The notes under the pieces were generated by a model. It did no database searches, had not been told where the DNA came from, and saw nothing but the letters and a program-made list of their open reading frames with translations. From NCBI GenBank assembly GCA_028456385.1, contig JALNQF010000027.1, positions 124,001 to 188,000 on the forward strand: a DNA stretch of 64,000 bases, given 5' to 3'. Both the position numbers and the translations under genes were made by a program. This stretch comes from Ophiosphaerella korrae. Lineage: Eukaryota > Ascomycota > Dothideomycetes > Pleosporales > Phaeosphaeriaceae. This document shows positions 22,828-33,463 of this stretch, one piece after another (the stretch's first letter is position 1; every line of letters starts with the position of its first letter).

Positions 22828-24655
22828 CTAGGGGAAGAATGCGTGCGTCGATGACATAGGGCGGAAGATAACTCTAACGCCATTGCTACCTTTCTTGGGG
22901 CGCGGTAACATAACATCGTGCTCGAGTCGGATGTCATCTTCTGTCGTCTCGTATAATTCCATATCAAACTTCGTAAACAACGTGGCAACCGTGAGATACA
23001 GATTGGCAATGGCCAGGCTTCCAAAAACGTTACTATCCAGAGACAGATGGGCTAGGAAGAGAAGTCCACTTACTTCATACCTACACATTGCCTAGAGCCC
23101 TTGCCGAACGAAACGAGATATTTGCTCAGACTTTTCCGCTCCGACGGATCTGTCCATCTTTCCGGGATAAAGCTGTTCGAATTTGGGAAGATTCTCTCGT
23201 CATGATGGACCAGAACTGAAGTCATACCAATAGCAGTCTGGATAGGAAGTCACTACCAGGACACTTATTGGCTAATTCTTTGTTCTTTTATCACTGTCTT
23301 ACGTTTGGCGGAATCTGATACGTTCCATACTGGAGCGGGGCATCCGTTGAGATTCTTTGGGAACGGTGGGATAACCCATATCCTAGTCTGTTCAGTAGTC
23401 AGAATCTGGGGTAGCGGGCAAGAACAGTAATAAAGCACTTCGTACCGCAGTCCTTCATTTATGACACCCGTCTGAGATGAAAGGTGTTCAATTAGCCACG
23501 GACAAGTATTCACAGTAGTCCACGTACCAGATATGGCAATTGCTCAAGGCCACTCAAGTGAAGCTCGCCACCCTGAATGACTTTCTGAAGTTCACAGCAT
23601 AGTTTCTGGAGAGTTTCTGTCCGACTTAGTACATGGAAAATGATTACGGTGAGTGTGTTGGCTGTTGTATCCGTGCCAGCTGAGGCAATGGAGATGAATT
23701 CATGCCATGCCCTCTCTTCTGCTTCCTGAGGGCTCTCGACCATTAAAAGATGTTGGAATAGCTTTCTTTCTTCCACTAGAATCTGATTCGGTCCTTTGTC
23801 GCAAGTGCTTAGCTTGTGCAAAGTTGATTTTTCCCGCGAGATTTCCCTTGCGCATTTTGCCCGAAAATCGATTACTGTAGCAAGCTTGGGGTAGATCTTA
23901 CGGATCAGGGACTTTGGGAGGATTAATAAGAGCATGAATACAAGCGGGAGATTGCGCGCCATCATGACACATTCTGTCAGGTCCTTTGTAGTATCCGCCC
24001 AGCATGGCTTGAAGTCGTCGGAGTCAAGGTAGTCGAAGCACCGCGAGCTTGTATAATCTGTCACTATATCGACGGTGAGACAGCTAAAGACCGCATCAAC
24101 TCTCAATGGCTGTCCTTGAGCAGCTGGATCAAGCAGTCGCTTGGTGAGTTTTCCCAGTTTTCTGATGATCGTTGGCTCGAGCCGCTTGATGCGCGACTTG
24201 GAGAAGAAAGGAGCAACCAAGGACCTTCTGGCCCTATGGACATCATGATCAACCGTCGCAAATGAGGACTTCGCAACATTGAAGGCTGCGGCGAACCACA
24301 GATCCTTGTTCCGCTTCCCTCGCAGAGAATACACGGTATCATAGTAGTCGGGGTCGTGAATATGAACCTCGCGTGGTGCTATTCGTACAATTGGGCCTTG
24401 CGACTATCAATCAATCTCCGTTAAGAAATTCGTATTGAAGAGCTTCTTCTACTACGTACCATAGGTTTTGTGCATTTCGCCTATCTTCTGCGTGTATTTG
24501 CCTCTCAAGAATGCATCATAGTACGATTCGTAAAGCCTTGTACAGGCTGCCAACTTCGGTCCTGGTATGTGACGCAGGCTCGAAAACTTTAATTCGTATA
24601 TAACCTTCGCCAATATCATTACGCAGAGCGCAACTACACCATAGATGATCATCAT
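22828..24655 (-). CDS. cytochrome P450 monooxygenase, cluster tailoring enzyme 2
   Basis: Predicted CDS is complement(22828..23017, 23074..23237, 23303..23387, 23446..23471, 23528..24396, 24460..24655), 509 aa. The five introns of 56-65 nt all restore frame, including a 26-nt micro-exon coding TGVINEGLR. An N-terminal membrane anchor ([19 protein letters not shown]) is followed by the proline-rich HIPGPK hinge. The I-helix is AGTDTT, the haem loop is [10 protein letters not shown] with Cys443, and the C-terminus has the usual [14 protein letters not shown] helix. The [15 protein letters not shown] and FFSKSRI motifs resemble the benzoate-4-monooxygenase / trichodiene-oxygenase-like fungal group. 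All core residues are intact, so it should be active at the ER. Its promoter carries two copies of the cluster element. Substrate unknown. Confidence 0.88.
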
Positions 24656-24796
24656 CGAGCCAGATCAGTAAGAAGACGAAGATTAAGGCCAACCATTAGG
24701 GTAAAGCGCTATGCTCAAAATTTTCGAATATTTAAGTACTCCTACTCATCTATTGTAGCTCAGTATGACAATATGAAGTGATTGCCTTATTAGTTT

Positions 24797-24828
24797 AATG
24801 ACGTGTTGCGGCGGCACATGACGTGTAA
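24797..24828 (-). promoter_or_regulatory. two TTACACGTCAT-type elements upstream of P450-2
   Basis: On the + strand these read ATGACGTGTT (24798-24807) and ATGACGTGTAA (24818-24828). The second is the exact reverse complement of TTACACGTCAT. They lie about 145-175 bp upstream of the P450-2 start codon. Confidence 0.6.
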
Positions 24829-25489
24829 TCCAGGTAGCGTGCATATGAAATGACCGGATCAAGTCCAATTTCAGAGGTCATCTCGAGTCCGACTCATCAT
24901 TAAATGACAGATATATCTGTTCGTTGTGCGAACAACTTGACTATCTTCCTAGATGCGAGAAAGACTTGGGAACAATGGCCGACCTTCAGCAAACGACCTA
25001 TACAGCGTCGATGAGGGGGCCGGAACAATCACTAGGCTATGGCCATGGGAGCTTAAGCGTGAGAGGAGAGCTATGCGGGATGATATGAGACATCCTCGTT
25101 CATCTCCTGCGCAAGGATTGCCGCATTTCAGATCAGGCGTCAGTGATATTATGTTTCTTCCATATTTCCCTGACGGCTTGTAATAGTTCTTCAAAAAGAG
25201 AACGCTGGATGGCTTTGAGAGTGTTATACCGTTTACCAACATGGTTTTTGTTGGTATATGTGCACTGGTGTGTGATGCAGTAGACAATAGGTATAGAATG
25301 TGTATAGCGACTGGGGGTTTTAAAACGTCAATAGGTGAGACACTTCTGCCAAAATCTTCCACGTGTTACAGACCTGATTACTATGCCCCGGCGAGTAGGG
25401 AGGTAGTAGCATGTACGCTTTATCGGTTCACCAAACGAGCAACGTTCTGTTCTTCTTTCAGGTCATTCCACAATGATCACCAAGGAGAG
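24829..25489. other. spacer between P450-2 and the MFS pseudogene
   Basis: Holds only short overlapping frames (the longest about 137 codons on the - strand) without family motifs. A single AACGTCAAT near 25326 is a weak relative of the cluster element. Nothing else is recognised. Confidence 0.4.
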
Positions 25490-27060
25490 TCATGAGGACC
25501 GGAGATCGTCAATTGATCTATTCGGGGCCGCGTTGTCGAAGCCTCGGTCGATACTATAGGAGAATGAACGGAGTTTGAGAAAGACAAGGCTAATCAACGC
25601 GAGAACAGAGTTTCCCCATCCGATTCCAGGTCCTTTGTACATAGTCAGCCCAGCAAATGGCAAAAGTGTCCTGGAGATCGTTCTTAAGAACGTTCCGGCC
25701 GCGATATCTGAGGCAGAATGTTTTCCAAAAGCATCCATGAGATACATCTGGCAAGATATCTACGTGCCGTTAATCTATGAATTTGGTGAGACCTTTGTCA
25801 CCTACGAGTGTGATATGCAGCCCAAAACTGAAAAGACTTGGTTTTATCATTGGTGCCAGCCAGTATACTCTGTACTCCGCACTCCATCCATATATATGGA
25901 GTGATGATAGCGCCTAGTGTCATAGGAATCAACCGAATTTCTGCGTTGGGTTCATTTGCCGTGTATTTTACTAAGAGGTGGTCTGACACTAGTGCGAACC
26001 CTATAACACTTCCTATGAGTCCAATTTCTAAGCTCAGGAAAGGAAGACTTGTGAGCTTTTCATCGAAATGATACCGACTGATGAAGACATCGGGAATTGT
26101 CGTAAAGAAAAGATACTGGTAACCATATGCGATGGCCATATATAGGTTCAACAAGGATGTACCCAAGAGGTATAGGGGCCTAAAGTACTTCTGCCCTAGG
26201 AATGCCTCCCGTTGTGAGCATGCCAGGCGTTCAAAATCTTGGCCCTGAAGCTGGGTGAGTCCGCGAGCCATACGTATGGGACCGTAGGACTCGGGAATTG
26301 CAATAAAAAAAAGGCAGGATGCCACGGTACCCTGTTAGAATGTTAGCTGGCATTGCTCAAGATATGAAGGACACTTTGGATGACTACTAGTACTAATAGA
26401 ATCTAGAACGTCCACCGCCATCCAATGCTAGCGGTGATGAACGCTCCGCGAACTGGGCCTATGAATGGACCTAGAAGCGCTGCGAATGTATAAATAGACA
26501 CTCTCCTGGCACACTCCTCGCTTGGGAAGATGTTAACGATTGTCGCACCTCCCAGGCTGATAACGGCGGTTGCTGCCGCCCCTAGAAAAAAACGGAAGGT
26601 TGTCAAACTTTGAGAACTTTTACTCATCGCACAACCGACAGTAGAACTTATAAACAATTTGTTAGACAAGTGAGATGGTATCAACCTTCCGTATATTTCA
26701 GACACAGGCGCGGCGACCAAGGGCCCGCAGACAAGTCCCATCGTGTGAATGGACAGTATGAGTGTTTTTCTGGGATCTTCGTGCTCTCCAAACTCTGAAA
26801 TTTTCTAGCCCAATACAAGCGCAAATATTAATAATTCAAGAGATCTAAAAGTAGGCCGGGGGCAGCCAGAATTCATGGCGATGATACCAACGCCGAGAGT
26901 AAAATCGAAGTGGACGTACACTACACAAGTCATAGATTGAAGCGTCATGGCCATGATCCATTTTTGTGTTTTTGGCCAATGGAAAGGATTGGTGCCGCTC
27001 GATCGAGGGAAAATAATTCTCCCGGAAATAGGCACACGTGGAAGTACATTTCACAATGTG
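25490..27060 (-). pseudogene. MFS multidrug-type transporter, decayed
   Basis: Collinear pieces of a 12-TM drug:H+ antiporter-like transporter run down the - strand. They are NPFHWPKTQKW (about 26960), GLVCGPLVAAPVSEIYGR (about 26700), GPFIGPVRGAFITASIGWRWTF (26403-26470), IPESYGPIRMARGL (about 26280) and YLMDAFGKHSASDIAAGTFLR to the end at 25490. Two lesions are clear. The Trp expected after WRWTF is a TAG stop (26403-26405). Near 25870-25890 the frame shifts by one base before a VYWLAPM stretch. The N-terminal part also lacks a clean start and donor site. A product exporter for the cluster is the likely former role. It is divergent from the TauD pseudogene with a cluster-type element between them. 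Confidence 0.75.
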
Positions 27061-27340
27061 GGTTCCGTATTCCCATAACCCCTAGATCTGTGACTTGTCT
27101 TCGGGAGAAGGACGAAAAAAAAAAGATGCATATGATTGAGGTGAAGCTGGAAACACGGATTCTGTATGCCTAGGTGCCTCTGGCGATTGCCAATACCCAT
27201 TAAAAACACGATTTCTCTCACAAGATCCTATTCCCAAGGTCTGATTATGACGGGCGGGATTTTCCGCCAATTGGTCACCCAACTGCTGTCTGACCTGAAG
27301 ATTCTTCTGGGGTCCAGAGATTACGCCTCACCATTGACGC

Positions 27341-27350
27341 TTACACGTCG
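27341..27350 (+). promoter_or_regulatory. TTACACGTCG element between MFS and TauD pseudogenes
   Basis: TTACACGTCG matches nine of ten bases of the cluster element and lies in the divergent promoter of the two broken genes, about 130 bp upstream of the TauD start. It suggests both genes once belonged to the same regulon. Confidence 0.45.
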
Positions 27351-27479
27351 TTGGATATATGCACGCATCAAGGCACCACTTCGGCCCTTCAGCAGCCCAT
27401 GTAGGATTTTTGACGCTATAGTATTTTGTGTAGTCCAGGTACGCTACCAGAGTCTCCTCACCGTACGACCTTTCCAACA

Positions 27480-28692
27480 ATGGCTCAACCTTCAAGACCC
27501 TTGGATCAGTGGGAATTTTTTGAATCAACTCCATGTATTGGTCCAGAGAACCCTGGCTCGAACCTCAAAGATCTCTTGACCGGCCCTAATTCTGGTGACC
27601 TTATTCACGATCTTGCTAAACAGGTAAGCACATTTTTACTTCTCAATGCTTCGTGTGATTCTCATCCCTGGCTCATTGCTGATCTTGACAAACTTCAATC
27701 TCCCAACGAGGAGTAATATTCTTCCGAAGGTAGAGCAATCTGGATATCTAGTCGCAGAAACAATTAGCTGGTCGGCTCAGGAAGCCGTCCGGACGGCCCG
27801 AAAGCTCTAGTCTCTATATCCACCCAGTCAGCAACTCGGAACGAGATTTCGGGGCTTCTGAAAACGTTGTTACTGTCATCAACTCTGCAAAGACTAAGAC
27901 GCTCTATCACGAAAACAAGAAACAGCCTTGCCGAGATGGCTGACATAGCGATGTCACCTTTGAGAAAGTACCCAGCGACTACTCTGTCCTCTGCATGACG
28001 GAGCTCCCAAGAAGTGGAGGAGGTGAGTCATGTACATATGTCTGAGGCAAAAAATTCTTTCATCTGCTCTTGGCCACTTGAGACTAATTCTCGAAATTGA
28101 GCAGATACCCTCTGAGCCTCGGGATACGAATTATATGACAGACTCTCCAAGCCTTACCAGAAGTTCCTGGAAACGTTGGCAGTAACCTGCTCGCAGCCCT
28201 TGCTCACAGTCAAGGCGGAAAAGAATCGAATTGAATTTTACAAGGGTCCCCGCGGCAGCCCTGAGAAGTCAGGGAACACAATGACAGCTGTCCATCCTGT
28301 AGTCCGCACTAACCCTGTCTCGGGATCGAAGTCGGTGTACGCGCTCGGTTACCATGTAGAGAAAATCAATAGCGTCACGCCTGAGGAGAGTAAGAGCCTT
28401 TTAGACTGGTTCCTCACCCTCTTTGCAGAGAATCACGATATGCAAGTCAGGTGTAAATGGATGAATCCTTATGATGTCGATAGGTCTTCCATCTCGCTTT
28501 AGCTTTTCCTGTAGGATTATCAGAAGTAACAGATCACAAGCGATTTGGGACAATCGAAGTGTATTTCATAGCGCTACGTATGATGTAGCAGGCCAGGGCC
28601 ACCGATCTAGACGTAGAGTTATAAGTGTTGGCGAGAAGCCATTTCTCGACCCGGAAAGCCACTCTACGACAGAGAGCTTAAATTGCATATAG
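27480..28692 (+). pseudogene. TauD/TfdA-family 2-oxoglutarate dioxygenase, decayed
   Basis: Recognisable exons of a fungal taurine-dioxygenase-like enzyme follow in order: RPLDQWEFFESTPCIG, SQRGVIFFR (about 27690), SSLYIHPVSNSERDFG, HSDVTFEKVPSDYSVL, SGYELYDRLSKPYQKFLE, KGPRGSPEKSG, AVHPVVRTNPVSG, KSLLDWFLTLFAENHD and IWDNRSVFHSATYD. Two in-frame TGA stops (27941-27943, 28113-28115) each replace a conserved Trp: one directly before the iron-binding HSD, the other in GDTLW. The second Trp of the NPVTGWKS motif has become Ser. The remaining sequence is well conserved, so inactivation looks recent. It is distinct from the intact isopenicillin-synthase-like oxygenase at the cluster's left end. 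Confidence 0.85.
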
Positions 28693-30598
28693 TGCTAGAG
28701 CAATCCTCATGTAACCAAATTGGAACCATTTCTTTTCAGGCTGAATGCCTGCCTCTCCTATAATGTTCTCAGCTTCAACGGAGGCGTACCCAGTGCGAGA
28801 AAGCAAAGTGTTGACTGATTGTTGACCGGAATCATCGGAGAAAGATGCGAACAAATTTTTAGATACAATAGGCATCGTGGCCCCTTTACTTCGCACCACG
28901 TCTTTCGTTATTTTACCCTTATTCCTGCATGATTAAAAAAAGCTGCCATCGGACGACCTAATGTGCAACACGCACGAGAGGAACGCCTAGCGATATTGCA
29001 CACCCTAAGTTTGACGACTAAAAACAGTCCTTTGTTGATAGATACTTCGAGAACGGCGCCACACTTCTTCTAGGTTGTGAGTAGTTTAAAATACAATACA
29101 CTAGTGCAGCTAACCTAAGGCAGCTCATGCAAGGCCTTTCCGATGTGCTCTAGACCCGAAAGCGCGGAACCATTTTTTTGGTGACAGTTTCATGTCTACA
29201 CTGCTCAAAATCTCAGATACATCATTTGAAATATCAGTCTTCCGCTTTGACCCCCCGAACTTTTTAAAAAAAAAAAAAACTCCCCAAGCTGTCATGCTAT
29301 AGTATTGGTGTAAGGTGGGAGCGATACAAGACGTGTTAAACGGAATGATTTGATAGCGCAATAACGACGCCGTAATTTTCAGTTATACTTTGAGTGTCGA
29401 GAATGTCTATCACCAAAGATATATGCCGTCGAACATAGATTGTTTGGACTGTTGGGGAGAGATACGAGGCATCTGAATTTTGAAATACTTTCGGTAACGG
29501 GGGTTTTTGCTACGTGGGAGGGATGTTAATTAACTTAATGATTTTGAACGCCTGAGGAGACGATATTGTCCCGTCACAAGTATTGCTCCACTTCGGATGG
29601 ATGCACGTCAATGGAGTTCTGGAAAGCTACAAGCATGTTCGAGGCGAATTGTCATGATACATCTTGTTCAATTTAGGTTCTTCGAGAGGATAAAAGTATT
29701 TGCCTAGTACCAAGGAGTGCAAGGCCTATTACTAAGGCCTCCATTTTTGATAGTTAAGAGTAATATAAGTTAGTACCCTTGCTACCGCAACCCAGTTTGT
29801 GAACATTTCAGGTTCTTCTTACAGAGGGACAACTTGAGGGAATTGTGCTATCTCTCGTTGTCGATCTTGTGTTTTGGCGCCGCGTAAAATATGTCGAAGG
29901 AAAGGAATTTTGCCCAATCGTCACAGGTTCCCCCAAAGGGCCATCATTCTGGTAGAACAGGGGAGAGGATACATCCGCAGGCCTTGCCGAGACAGGATGT
30001 GAGAGATACATGTGGAACAAACATACAATAATGAGATGTCTTAGCAAAGCCATTTTGAATTCCTCTGATTTGAAAGCAAGGTTATCACACCTTACGAGGC
30101 TTTTATGTCTGATATCAGGGTGTCCCAGATCCGGGCCGGTACTTTTTATGACAACATCTGCGCCCAACTTCAGACCATTTGAGATGCAGCCAAAGAACGC
30201 ATGCCCATATCTGGGCCATTGGTAGTCTGAATATCCTAAAAATTTGTCTGCGCTTCACAAACTGACCTCGGACTACCATCTGCAGTAAGCTAGATTAATT
30301 ATTGAGATTTTATCGTTGTATTGCCCGACTTTGCATGACGTATTAACTGCTTCCCATCCTACAACATTCCCGTTCTCGTCTAATTACTTCTTTTGCGGCA
30401 ATCCCAGAGACAATGTAACTTCACGCAATATGTCAGGACCGTAGCCGGCGACGAGTAATAACTTTAACTTCCGATTAGTTATTTCGCCTTTTATTATGTG
30501 ATGATACCCACTTTTTTCTTCAATTTTGACATATCTATAATATTGTGCGTTAGAGTCACGCTGAAGTTCCGTACAGGTTCCGGATACCGCTTCACTCT
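28693..30598. other. AT-leaning, apparently non-coding stretch
   Basis: Contains short frames only, one A12-13 homopolymer (about 29267-29279), and no recognisable exons apart from a weak small ORF noted separately. It sits inside the decayed flank between the TauD and HET pseudogenes. Confidence 0.4.
29808..30053 (-). CDS. possible small secreted protein (very uncertain)
   Basis: Starting at the internal Met at 30053 gives an 81-aa frame. It opens with a basic residue and hydrophobic run (MALLRHLIIVCLFHMYL) ending in VSARP, which looks like a signal peptide with a cleavage site. The rest is Ser/Thr/Arg-rich with a single further Cys, and matches no family I know. It lies in a decaying region, so it may be chance. 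Confidence 0.15.
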   Translation of the reverse strand: MALLRHLIIVCLFHMYLSHPVSARPADVSSPLFYQNDGPLGEPVTIGQNSFPSTYFTRRQNTRSTTRDSTIPSSCPSVRRT

Positions 30599-31291
30599 CT
30601 AGCCGGCCTCATCCAGCCACCATGCAATCAGAAGAACACCCATCCAATGGAACTCCTGGTCTCCCCAATAGAATATCTGATTACTCCCAAGTAGGACTTC
30701 TTGCAGACACCATGCACGCTCAAACTATCGCCTGTACAGGAGTTTCCTGTATGCTTTCCAAGGAAAATTATCATGCATCTGTAATGTTTGAGCTTTCCAG
30801 TTATCATCATTTATTTCTACATGATGAACCTTGAAAAAGCCCTCAAGCATCAGAGGTAAGCTCATTGATTGCACAATGGCAGATGCGTCTTCAGATCTTG
30901 CATAGCCCAGCCATATAACAACTTGAATACCTTTAGAATATATCCGCTTCATCAGAGGAATTTGCTGGCTCTTTTCAATATTGTCAACTCCATTGATGCA
31001 AATAGCATCCACCCAAACGTATCGACTGTGATTGGTCGGGCGTAATCTCATAAGCGCCCTATACCCATTCCTTGCAACAGGAATTTTGATTCTATTGCAC
31101 TTTAACTTCTAACGCCTGGTCAAACGGCCCTACACCTAAGAGAGCGCTTCATAGTTTTCTCCTATACCGTCTAAGTTGACTTCGAAGAGCCTGGATTGCA
31201 TAAGTTGGTGTTGTTCTTGGAAGGCAAGATCGCAAGGAGCCGTATTTTGCTCATTATTCAGCCTCGCGTGATATAAGGATGCCGTGGACAT
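30599..31291 (-). pseudogene. HET (heterokaryon incompatibility) domain gene fragment with in-frame stops
   Basis: One continuous frame of 231 codons carries the HET signature in order: YEALS-stop-V-stop-G (normally YEALSYVWG), IPVARNGYRALMRLR, RYVWVDAICINGVDNIEKSQQIPLMKRIYSKGIQVV in pieces, WLGYARSEDASA, and FERAWCLQEVLLG. In-frame stops fall at 31136-31138, 31130-31132, 31109-31111 and 30725-30727. Two of them replace expected Trp codons (VWG and the RRWF position). HET proteins are normally several hundred residues longer, so the 3' part is also missing. It is a dead copy of a non-self-recognition gene. Confidence 0.8.
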
Positions 31292-31983
31292 GATATATTT
31301 ATGGATCTATCGTTTATTATCCATCAAGTTACGGTTTCGAGGGAAAAAGTTTTGGATTATCGTGCGTTGAAGATATAAATAATCTTGTTGGGGATGCAGG
31401 TAGCTACGTACAGTGCCCTCGCACGGCGGATCGCATCGCTGTCAAAGTTGGAAGAATTACGGCTCTAGATCACACTGGCTGTTATGCTCTGATTCGCCAA
31501 ACTTTGATAAGGATACGCTCTGCCATGCGAAGGCACTGTATCTACTTATATTGCTTAGCTAGGCATTGATGCAGCCTGACGTAGTATCACAGCGCCTAAT
31601 TCTTTGAGCTAGTAATAAGAGAAATGTTGTTTGTCATACTAAAAAGAATAATACTGGGAGGTTCGACTATGGGAGAGGGGCTGAATTCCACCTGTTCCAA
31701 CCCGATAATAGAGGAGTGAAAACTTCATTGGTTGATTGTTCTGGCCTTGAATTTGCTGCCTAGATCTCGCTAAAATAGTTGCACGATATGCATAATGCGT
31801 TGGGGCTGAGTGGTCCGCTTACTAGGCGGTGCACTCTTTGGCTTTGGACGGCGCGCTGAAGAGACTCGTATAAGCACCAGCTCTGACCACGACTCAAAAC
31901 TCTCCTTCTACTGCATAACCCGCCAGTCAATACTGCTGTTTATTCGTATCAAGCTCAGTAGGCAAAAATTCTGGAATCCCGCA
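31292..31983. other. spacer upstream of the ankyrin gene
   Basis: No recognisable coding exon. The open frame of the ankyrin gene extends 58 codons upstream of the chosen start (to 31810), but that extension is Arg-rich and unlike a domain, so I treat it as 5' leader. Confidence 0.4.
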
Positions 31984-33463
31984 ATGGATCTTTGGGAAGA
32001 AGCCTTTCAAGACCTTCGCGCAGAAGCGAAAGGCGAAGCGCGACTAGGAAAACTTGAACACATACTCAGGGGGAAGCTAGGCAAGCCAAAATTGGACTTG
32101 CGATCACCAGATGGTTACGAACAATTACAAAAGTATATCAAGAAGAAGTCTCGAGCTTTGGAAGCAAGGAAAGCGTCTGAGCCATCTGAGAAGATCGGAA
32201 GGATTTTCGAAAATATGCGTGGCATACAAGATATCGTTGGGGCCGGGGCAAGTGCGGGGGGGCCGTTCGTTGCTCTACCTATTGCAGCCTTGTTCGTTGT
32301 TTTCTCGGTAAGCACTCTGGCCGATTGAGCGTGCGACCACCATCTCACATAGAGTGCAGGCGCATAACATATATTTGGCAGAGACACAGTCGATGTTTGA
32401 GCTCGCGGAAAATGTGACGCTTTGCACATTGCTCCATGCTAGAGGCATCGATCATATCCAAGAACTGCAAAGCGACGACCGCCATATGCGGGATTTGAAG
32501 AGACAGTTGCATAGCTGTTATGTTGGGCTATACAAGTCGATTCTGCTAGCATCAATACAACTCGCGATTTCGGCAGAAAGTTCGCTGAATTACATCAAGA
32601 ATGCCCTGAAGATCTACGAATGGGAGGGGTATTTGAAGGAACTCGACAAACACGACAAGCGCTGCGAGCGATTTTACAACGCGGCAGTCACACACCAGAA
32701 TAGCATGAAGCCGGTTCCGCCAAAGCCAGAGACAAAGCCGGAGACAAAGCCGGAGCCAAAGCCAGAGACAAAGCCAGAGACAAAGCCGGAGCCAAAGCCG
32801 GAGCCAAAGCCGGAGCCAAAGCTAGAGCCAGAGCCAGAGCTAAAGCCAGAGCCGGAAAACCTGATGGGCCCTGGTCCGCGAAATCCTTTGCATTGGGCGG
32901 TCGCATTAGGCGTCTTCCAGCAAGTCCTTCAATATGTCCAGCAAAAGGAATACCCTATCAACGCGCTCACACCGAAAAGCTGGACAGCCATACATCTAGC
33001 AGCTGAAAGAGACAACATGAAGATTGTCGACGTACTTCTAACAGCTGAAGGCATTGATTTGAGGATCAAGAACAGCGAAGGACGTACGCCTCTCCATGTT
33101 GCAGCATTGAAAGGCAAAGCGACCGCCGTGAAACATCTTCTATACAAAGATAAAGGCTTGCTTGGTTGTCGCGATCATCAAGGGCGAACGGCATTCCTGC
33201 TTGCAGCGTCAACAGGACATGTCGAAGTGCTGAAAGTGATGAAATCAAAAGGACAGGACTTCAATGAAGTGACGCGGGGCCATGGCTGGTCGGCTTTACA
33301 TTTGGCTGCAGGGAGAGGACATTTAGAAGCCGCCAAATTCCTCCTATCAAACGGCACGAAGAAAGACATAAAGATCACGGGCGGAGGGCAGAAAGGAATG
33401 ACTGCGCTAGAGGTTGCGAAGGTCAAGGAGAAGTTTGCAGTAGCAGAAATCCTTGAGAAGTAA
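31984..33463 (+). CDS. ankyrin-repeat protein with Lys-Pro-Glu linker
   Basis: Predicted CDS is join(31984..32307, 32360..33463), 475 aa, with one 52-nt phase-0 intron. The start MDLWEEAFQDL is preferred; an upstream Met at 31810 would add 58 residues. The N-terminal 240 residues are mainly helical with a hydrophobic stretch across the splice junction (GGPFVALPIAALFVVFS). They resemble the helical leader domains placed before ankyrin or STAND modules in fungi, but I cannot name the family. A linker of alternating PKPE/PETK units follows (about 32724-32860). The C-terminus has four to five ankyrin repeats (RNPLHWAVALG, TAIHLAAERDN, TPLHVAALKGK, AFLLAASTGHV, SALHLAAGRGH). A scaffold or recognition role is an inference. 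It sits between a HET pseudogene and core genes. Confidence 0.75.
32724..32862 (+). repeat. coding hexanucleotide-type repeat (Lys-Pro-Glu linker)
   Basis: A tandem array of variants of AAGCCGGAG(A/C)(C/A)A encodes repeated KPE/KPETKPE units between the helical N-terminus and the ankyrin repeats. It stays in frame across its length. Length variation between strains is likely. Confidence 0.75.

Noticed and set aside
27328..27534. - strand 68-codon frame opposite the TauD start
   Set aside because: It is antisense to the conserved TauD exon and has no motif.
31663..31700. tRNA-like GGTTCGA sequence
   Set aside because: There is no matching A box or foldable acceptor and anticodon stems around it.
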